The notes under the pieces: generated by a model
Seen by the model: the letters and a program-made list of their open reading frames with translations, nothing else
The model's database searches: none
Told to the model about the DNA's origin: nothing
Origin: Rehmannia glutinosa
Lineage: Eukaryota > Streptophyta > Magnoliopsida > Lamiales > Orobanchaceae
Length of the DNA: 64,000 nucleotides
NCBI GenBank assembly: GCA_016081115.2
Contig: CM071935.1
Location: 24,408,653 to 24,472,652, forward strand
Reading direction: 5' to 3'
Position numbers and translations under genes: made by a program
Part shown: piece by piece, positions 57,480 to 64,000 of the stretch
Position numbering within the stretch: position 1 is the first letter of the stretch
Layout of the letters: every line of letters starts with the position of its first letter

Positions 57480-58317
57480 AACAAGAAGCTATGTTCACAT
57501 GCTTTATCTCGCAAATAGAGCCCAAAGATGTGTTACAAGCATTGGATGACACACATTGGATTCAAGCTATGCAAGAAGAGTCAATCGGTTTGAAAGAAAT
57601 AAAGTATGGGAATTAGTTCAAAGACCCACCCATCAAAACGTTATTGGTACTAAATGGGTGTTCAGAAACAAGATGAACGAGGAAGGTTCTGTGGTAAGAA
57701 ACAAAGCAAGACTAGTAGCCAAAGGATACTGCCAAGAAGAAGGAATAGATTTTGATGAAACATTTGCTCCTGTAGCAAGATTGGAAGCAATAAGGATGTT
57801 TCTTGCCTATGCAGCTCACAAGAATTTCATTGTATATCAGATGGATGTAAAAAGTGCATTCCTAAATGGCTTATTGGAAGAAGAAGTGTATGTTGAACAA
57901 CCTCCAGGATTTGAGCATAAGACTCTTGGAGATAAGGTATACAAACTCAAGAAAGCTCTGTATGGATTAAAACAGGCACCCAGAGCATGGTATGATACTT
58001 TGTCACAATTCCTAACTAAGAATGGATTCACAAAAGGAAAAGTAGATAGAACACTTTTCAGAATTCAAGACAAGAAGAGCATACTGCTTGTTCAAATATA
58101 TGTGGATGACATCATTTTTGGATCCACAAACAAAGAGCTATGTGAAAAATTTTCAAACCTCATGCAAAGCAAATTTGAAATGAGCATGATGGGAGAGCTG
58201 ACATTCTTCCTTGGACTCCAAGTGAAACAACTGAAGGATGGAACCTTCATAAGTCAAACAAAATACACCGAGAGATTTAATGAAGAAATTTGGTATGGAG
58301 GAGAAGTCTTCTCGTGA
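57480..58317 (+). pseudogene. E3 reverse transcriptase, one long open stretch
   Basis: A frame of about 250 codons (57556-58317) is open through the RT core: FERNKVWELVQRPTH, WVFRNKMNEEGSVVRNKARL, DETFAPVARLEAIRMFLA, YQMDVKSAFLNGLLEEEVYV, LYGLKQAPRAWYDTL, the active-site IYVDDIIFGSTN near 58098, and MMGELTFFLGLQVKQL. The N-terminal DDTHWIQAMQEE is cut off by a frame change near 57580, where ELNQ should be encoded. Downstream, the frame breaks at about 58270-58316. It is intact at the YVDD but cannot be translated from gag as written. Confidence 0.88.
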
Positions 58318-59037
58318 AAATACCAATGAATACATCACCAAAATGGACATGGATGTAGATGGCAAGCCTCAGATCAAACATGATATAGAGCACTTATTGG
58401 ATCATTGCTCTATCTCACAAAGCGAGCCGGACATCACCTTTCTTTGTAGGTGTATGTGCGATATTTCAATCTGCTCCAAAAGAGAGTCATATGACAAAGA
58501 ACTAAGAGAATCTTGAGATACTTGAAAGGAAGCCAAGAAGTTGGCTTATGGTATCCAAAGGAAGGTGGATTCAAGCTAATTGGCTATTCGACTCGACTAT
58601 ATCTTTGGATGCACGAGTTTACTGAAAAAGCACCTCGAGGCACATGTCAAATGCTTGGAAACAGTGATTTCTGTTTTAGCAAGAAGCAAAATTCAATAGC
58701 CACCTCTACAAACCGGCGGAATACATAGTCATGGGCAAACTTTGTGCCCAAATCCTATGGATGAGGCAACAAATGAGAGACTATGAAGTTGAAGAAAAGG
58801 AAATTCCAATCATGTGTGATAACACAAGTGCAATTGCAATCACTCGAAATCTGTGTTGCACTCAAGAACAAAGCATATCGATGTCGGATATCACTTCATA
58901 AGAGATCATGTTGAAAAGAAGGACATCATATTGGAATATATCTCAACGATAAACAGGTTGGTGACATATTCACAAAACCATTATGTGAGTCAAGATTTGA
59001 AGAACTCAAGCATGAGTTAGGGTTAATTGAGTGAGCT
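58318..59037 (+). pseudogene. E3 RNase H, broken
   Basis: Pieces are PDITFLCRCMCDISICSK (shifted), RYLKGSQEVGLWYPKEGGFK, LIGYS, frame break, FCFSKKQNSIATST, ILWMRQQMRDYEVEEKEIPI, CDNTSAIAIT, then repeated one-base slips at 58845 and 58945 before KHELGLIE. The slips coincide with CAG/CTG triplets that are intact in E1 or E4. Confidence 0.8.
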
Positions 59038-59588
59038 AACACTCGAAGACTCAAAGAAAAGAAATGAAACACAAAAAGAGAAAAAGGATTTGAATTCTCA
59101 AAATCAGCTAAATGAATCACCATGTCGGAAAGACAACTATACCGAATTAGGTGACAATTTGAGTCACTTAAGAAAATTATGACCGAAAGAGTTAAATCGG
59201 CTAAGGGATAAGTTTTGAGTCATTTATGAGCAAAGTGACAAAAACGCAAAAACGTTTTTACTAAGCGGGAATGTTTTTAAGAATGACGTCGAGATAATGA
59301 TGATGTGTACAGACAAAAAGCTGCATACCAAGCTTATGATTGGATATAAATGCTGCCGCATTAAATTCGAGACATTAAATGCTAATCGGCGTGCAAAATC
59401 TAAGCCGTTGATTTCGATCACATTTCAAAACCCACCCGCACGTCCTTTCAGAAACCATACTTACCCCATTTTCGTCTGTTTTCTCTCACATATCACCAAA
59501 AACGGTTCATTTCTAAAGGCAAAACTCTCTCAAACCCTATCAGTATTCAAATCAATTTCTAAGTTTCTTTTAGGTGAAATCCTGAAAA
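59038..59588 (+). other. E3 spacer between pol and the extra ORF
   Basis: Colinear with E1 20718-21254 and, at its start, with E4 6772-6975. It contains GAGTCATTTATGAGC and an AT-rich leader. No coding signature. Confidence 0.6.
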
Positions 59589-62500
59589 ATGGCATCAACC
59601 TATGATTTTGTCAAGCTAGGAAAACAAATCCACACAGGGTCGACCGTGGATTTTGAGGGCATGGTCAAACAAGGGTCCGATGACGCCCTTATAAAGAAAA
59701 TCGCTGAAAAGATCGAAAAATCCAGGCTGAAACCATTTCTGACGATGGAGTTCTCAATGACCTATGTGGAAGAGGTCGCACGTTCTCGTGAACACCGAGA
59801 TTCACGATGAAGGGATAAAATCATCTGTTCATGGAAAGAAGTTCACCATCTCTCGATTTGGTGAACACTTTGCTCACTACCGACTTTAAGCGGAAGGAGC
59901 ATCGAAAATCAACGGGCTGATGTAAACCTGGCCGCCGCTTGGAAGGAAGTAGCCAAGCCCGACTATCTTGATAAAATAGTTTACATAGCAAACAAGAGGT
60001 CTTGAAGGAGGATTACCACAAACTGTTGGACATAGTTGCCAAATGCATAGACATCAAATTTGGCGCTTTGATCAATCATCAAAGCAAAGTTGATCGTAAA
60101 GGCTGCGATCATTGAAGAAAAGAAAATAAACTGGTTGAGTTTGTCTACAGCAGACTCTGCCGAGAATGTAGGAACAAATCCTTCAAGGAAGATGGTGCAT
60201 TTGGAAGATCCCTAGGATATGGCCTGTGATTGGCCTACGTGATGGAGGTAAAAGGAGTCCCTCTTAGACATGGAAAGGTGTTCCATGTAAACAAGAGTGT
60301 TCGATCAAACCTCTCTCGGTGCACGAGAAGAGAGCCTACGCCAAGAGAGTCGACACGAGTGAGGGGGAATCAGTGACCACCTCAAGATACATTGTTTCCT
60401 CTCCACCAAAGAAGAAAGCTCCCCTGCGCACTAAAGAAAATCTAACTCTGCAAAGAAAGAAAAACAAACTGCTCCCGCCCCCCAAAATGCGAGTCACCCG
60501 CCCCCCACGTACCGTGTCTCCTACCCCAAAGAGCGGCCGGTCGAGAAGGACTCTCAACTACCTTCTCCGATCGTCAAAAAGAGGAGAACTGAAAATCCCA
60601 GCACGGCCCGCTCCGAAGAAAACACCAAAGACCGGCCCATTTTGCCAAGACTCGAAGAAACTCTCTCGAACCAAGTCCCTCTCGTACGAACTAAGAGACG
60701 ACGAAGAATCATCAAGCGATCCGAGCTTGAGAAAATACTGCTAAACCGAAGCGAGAGAGTCCCCGATATAATTGATGAAACAAACTAAGTCTGCTGAAGG
60801 CGTCAGCAGAGGCAAATCAAGAAGACAAATTGTAGTCCGCACAAAATGAGACACAAGAAGAAGGCGATAGAGATGATAATGATGTGATGATCCTATCCCC
60901 ACCTTATCCAGGACATCCAAAATCGTCTGCAGACCGAGGAAGTGGAAATTGAGTCGATCCAGAAACAGTTCAAGCCCGAGTTTATCGAAGAAGAAGAGGA
61001 ATCATGAACTTCCTTGGACCGACCTCTGTGATCCCAAAGATCGGATGAAGAAAATCGCACGATATCCTGCAGATCTTCAAGGATAAGGAGAAGGAGAGAC
61101 TGGGGGAGAAAGCTAAGGCACGAGAGAAGGCCAAGATTTTCCCTCTCACCGACACCACAGAATATACACATCCTCACTTCGACATTCTATCGTAAAGTGA
61201 TGAGGATCGGGACCTGCTGGCCCGCCACGAAGAGTTGCAAATGCAGCAAGCAATGCATGAATCCCGAATTCTTCATGGGAAAAGCATGATGGAGGGACCA
61301 GGAGAGAGTCCTCCAAAACATAGCCGAAATCGATCCAATGGGAGTAGTGCAAAGAAATCGCCACCGTTGTTCTTTGCCACCACTTCCCCACTCACTCGGA
61401 AGAAGGAATTAAGGAAATGGCAATGAAACCGGGTTAGTGGGGACCCCAGGTTGAGCCAACCCCTAATGAAGGTGTCTTACCACCTTTGAACGGTGAACAC
61501 TCGGTAAAGAAACAAAGGGAGTTTGGAGACGAGTGACCCCATTCCAAGTCACTCACCGATGATCGCCCGCCTAAGGAGGAAACTCTCCCACTGCGGCAGC
61601 AAGGTCGGAGGATCTGCGGATGACTCCACAAACGAATCTAGGAGGCGGAGTGGAGAAAATACAAACACAAAATGAATAGCAAGTTGCCATCAACGAAGCT
61701 CGGGGCGATTGAGACTGTCTCACCGAGGTGCCAACTACTGAAAGAAGGCTAATGACGCCGCTGGATGCGGTCGAGGCACGAGAAGGAACAACCACGGGAG
61801 TTAACACTCTAGGCGATGAAAGTGCAATCCATGGGGTTGAGACTCCAATGGATGCCACCACGAAGACCCTAAGACAGGTGACACTTTGTCGAAAGGGAGG
61901 TCCAGGCCTCGCCGCGCTTGAGACTGCGGGGAGGTAATGAAGGCCAACGGGAGGTTGAGACTTCCCGGGTAAAGAAGTCAAGGAGAGAACATCCCTCCCG
62001 CTATCATTGATCCATCCGAAAAGGAGATAAGCGCGCTTCATGATTCCCAGGATAATCCGATGTAACCTTTTTGGGATCGGAAGCGCGACGAAGAAGAAGT
62101 CGAGTCATCCCGTGTGACAGATCCAAAAGACTCGGTGAGGATGTTCCCGACGAGCAAGTCGATCTCAAGACTACTCAAAAACTTTCAATTTTGATGATGA
62201 GCCACCAATGGAAATCTCATCATCGTCCGATGACGCTTTTGATAAGGCCGAGGACCACCCACTCAATTGGAGAAACCACCACCGAGACCAACGAAGGCTG
62301 TTGAGACAAATGTGAGAGCTCAAAAGTGGGTCCACTTCACAAAAGACCCCAAATGAAAAGAGTCCATCACGCAGCTCCCAAGCAAAGCGAGTTCGACTCA
62401 AAAAGGAACTTCACGCGCACCTCTCATCATTGAACAAATCCCAGTTGGCCGTGATGATTCCTTTGTAGAATCATTTCCTTTCTCTCTAGAGGTACCCGAC

Positions 62501-64000
62501 CTCCCTGACGAGTCTGAGAACGATCTCGCGCGCTTCCATAGACCAGATCCTATTCTTCCATCCAACACCATCGTTCCAGCTAACTATGACTTTGACGCCG
62601 CATGGCCGTCAGCTGCAACGGAAGAAACAACTGAAGTTCGGGAGGTGTTTAAAGCATTATTTGCTGAAATTGAACAGATGGAGAGGCACCAGGCCTCTAT
62701 GGACATGAGACTGGATAACAGAGATGCCAACCTTACTGCGACTTGAGAGGCATAACAATTCGATCGGGGAATGGTGGCAACAACAAAAACAATGCGTGTG
62801 GAACAAAGCTAGATATTTGAAACATTGTTCAACAAGTCGCTTGTATGGAGAGTTGAGAATCTTTGACGCAAAAAACGAAATTGAGAGAACACATTGAGCA
62901 CATGCATGAAGCTCACACCGCTGAGATAAAGGCTGCTGCGTGAGCAAAATAAGAGTGATCTCCAAACAGTATGGAAGAAAACATGGATAGAAAATTCAGC
63001 CTTCTCATGGTGAGATGAAGCTAATTTCAAAGAGTCCAACGCTACTCACTCAAATTTCGTGCCGCATACACCGTAGCAAACTCGAGGTAGAACTCGGCTA
63101 TCGCCAGAGCTCGACTTCCCGCTTGCCACAAGATGTTTCTAGGGGTTCCTCTCTCCTTTGATGATGCCAAAAAGGGGGAAGAGGAATACTTTAAAGCGCT
63201 AAAGAGATCCGAAGGTGAAAAGAGGGAGCAGCTGTGAAGGGAAAGACAGCTGAGGAAATGTCAAAACAAAAGAAAGGAAAGTCTGTTGAGGGGGAAGGAT
63301 CGAAAGATGTGACCTTGATGATTGCACAAACCCCCAACAAGGTCTTGTCACACCGATATTATCAAAGAAAACTCCAGTGACTCTGCCACTCCAACACTCT
63401 ATATCTATGGTTTGAAAAGAGAAAGAAAATTGAAGCGAGGGATGGAGGAAGTGGAAGGAAGAATGGATGCCCGAGTTATGAACATCTTGAAACAACATGG
63501 AGGCATTCCAAAGAGAGAGACACTTATGCCATCTCGGATGTCGGGACCGAGCCACGATCGTTGATGAATTTAAAACGCCGCATCCAAGGATACTTTGCAA
63601 ACATGTCTATGGCTCAAGCTTGGGACTTGTCTTGGGAAAAGGGTCTCACCTTATGTGAAGAAGGCGACAGCAAAGCGTGATCTCCGACAACCACTCTGCT
63701 TTGGTCACTCACCGGGAAAGAAGAAGACCCCAAGATAATACATGCCCAGAGAGGTAGAGGAAGAAGCGATGGTGGAGGAAGAGGTTTCGGACACCAGGCC
63801 TCGCCCAAAAACATTGAGTACGTAGATCCGTGGCAAGAAAGGAGGGATCTGCACTGGGCTGGTCTTGACCAAGTAGCCAATTTGCAAGTGGCTAAAAGCA
63901 ATCTTGAGTATGCGAAAAGAATAGAAGAAGAAAATAAGAGACAAACTCAGCTATGGGAGGAAAGACAAGAGAGATTAAGAAGAGATGAAGTCTTGCCGGA
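59589..64000 (+). pseudogene. E3 extra (third) ORF, continues past right edge
   Basis: ATG 59589 opens MASTYDFVKLGKQIHTGSTV, then VDFEGMVKQGSDDALIKKIA and LKPFLTMEFSMTYVEEVA. The PF20167-like continuation (WKEVAKPDYLDKI, VYSRLCRECRNKSF-like) is in shifted frames. A K/R/P-rich linker (about 60320-60740), acidic repeats with VETPMDATTKTLRQ (about 61700-62300), helical IEQMERHQASMDMRLDNRDA (about 62670-62730), VPLSFDDAKKGEEEYFKALK (about 63140-63210) and an RG-rich part (AQRGRGRSDGGGRGF, about 63745-63790) follow. The end is QLWEERQERLRRDEVLP at the window edge. The domain order is the same as in E1. Function unknown; no transmembrane segment seen. Confidence 0.72.
63169..63180 (+). promoter_or_regulatory. 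Internal polypurine-tract-like sequence in E3
   Basis: AAAAAGGGGGAA inside the extra ORF matches the E1 polypurine tract core at 26219-26230. The same place in E1 (about 24976-24987) reads AAAAATGGGGAA. Confidence 0.5.

Larger units (their letters stand above)
52069..64000 (+). mobile_element. Sirevirus-like Ty1/copia retrotransposon E3, truncated by the window edge
   Basis: Colinear with E1: LTR 52069-53655, primer-binding site 53658-53669, gag from 53782, protease 56155, integrase, RT 57480-58317, RNase H to about 59035, extra ORF 59589 to beyond 64000. It inserted into gypsy LTR sequence (flank CACTA at 52064-52068). The polypurine tract and 3' LTR are outside the window. Its RT is the best-preserved copia RT here. 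Confidence 0.9.

Noticed and set aside
61571..62041. Minus-strand frame of 156 codons
   Set aside because: Antisense of the acidic part of the E3 extra ORF, which is colinear with E1 on the plus strand.
1..64000. tRNA or rRNA genes
   Set aside because: No cloverleaf-consistent sequence with A and B boxes or rRNA-like stretch was noticed by eye; a covariance-model scan would be needed to exclude them.

Overview
The window is nuclear DNA of a flowering plant, most likely a eudicot. It has spliced genes with GT-AG introns, a plant-type cytokinin-synthesis gene, Sirevirus-like Ty1/copia elements primed by initiator-Met tRNA, Ty3/gypsy fragments, and CACTA, hAT-like and foldback DNA-transposon debris. 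Most of the sequence is transposon-derived. The only host genes that look intact are the 5' part of a DUF21/CBS (CNNM/CorC-like) membrane protein on the minus strand (1-4188, running off the left edge) and an adenylate isopentenyltransferase (IPT) on the plus strand (39684-40535). Broken host genes are a DJ-1/PfpI fragment (12703-12990) and an intronless DnaJ (type I J-protein) retrocopy (41615-42867, minus).

Layout. 1-4.2 kb: DUF21 gene. 4.9-5.3 kb: CACTA-type terminus. 5.3-8.5 kb: a scrambled copia copy (E4) containing an internally inverted segment and a minus-strand LTR. 8.5-11.1 kb: minus-strand remnant of a DUF1985/Ulp1-type transposon-associated gene, with duplicated exon units and a recurring GATACTTTT motif in its introns. 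12.7-13.0 kb: DJ-1 fragment. 13.5-27.8 kb: Sirevirus-like element E1 with both LTRs. 28.3-28.8 kb: hAT-like MITE. 29.1-30.0 kb: foldback element with internal tandem repeats. 30.0-31.4 kb: truncated minus-strand LTR. 31.4-36.5 kb: a second, different copia element (E2). 39.0-40.5 kb: IPT. 41.6-42.9 kb: DnaJ retropseudogene. 43-46 kb: CACTA-like ends and a gypsy gag fragment. 47.1-47.9 kb: a second Ulp1-family fragment carrying the start of the C48 peptidase domain. 47.9-52.07 kb: gypsy LTR and gag debris. 52.07-64 kb: element E3, a close relative of E1, running off the right edge.

The most interesting system is in the copia elements. E1 and E3 carry, between the end of pol and the 3' LTR, an extra same-sense reading frame of roughly 4.4-4.7 kb. 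It has a globular N-terminal domain resembling the plant-transposon-associated PF20167 type, then a K/P/A-rich linker, long acidic repeats, a coiled coil and a basic or RG-rich tail. The unrelated E2 carries a shorter ORF with the same kind of N-terminal domain in the same position.

The transposon ORFs are heavily broken. Comparing repeat copies, many breaks fall at CAG/CTG triplets read as CG, CCG, TCG or CTCG in one copy. Either these CHG methylation sites mutate unusually, or methylated DNA was miscalled in the assembly. Some 'pseudogene' calls here therefore depend on sequence accuracy. All homology calls were made by eye, without database searches.
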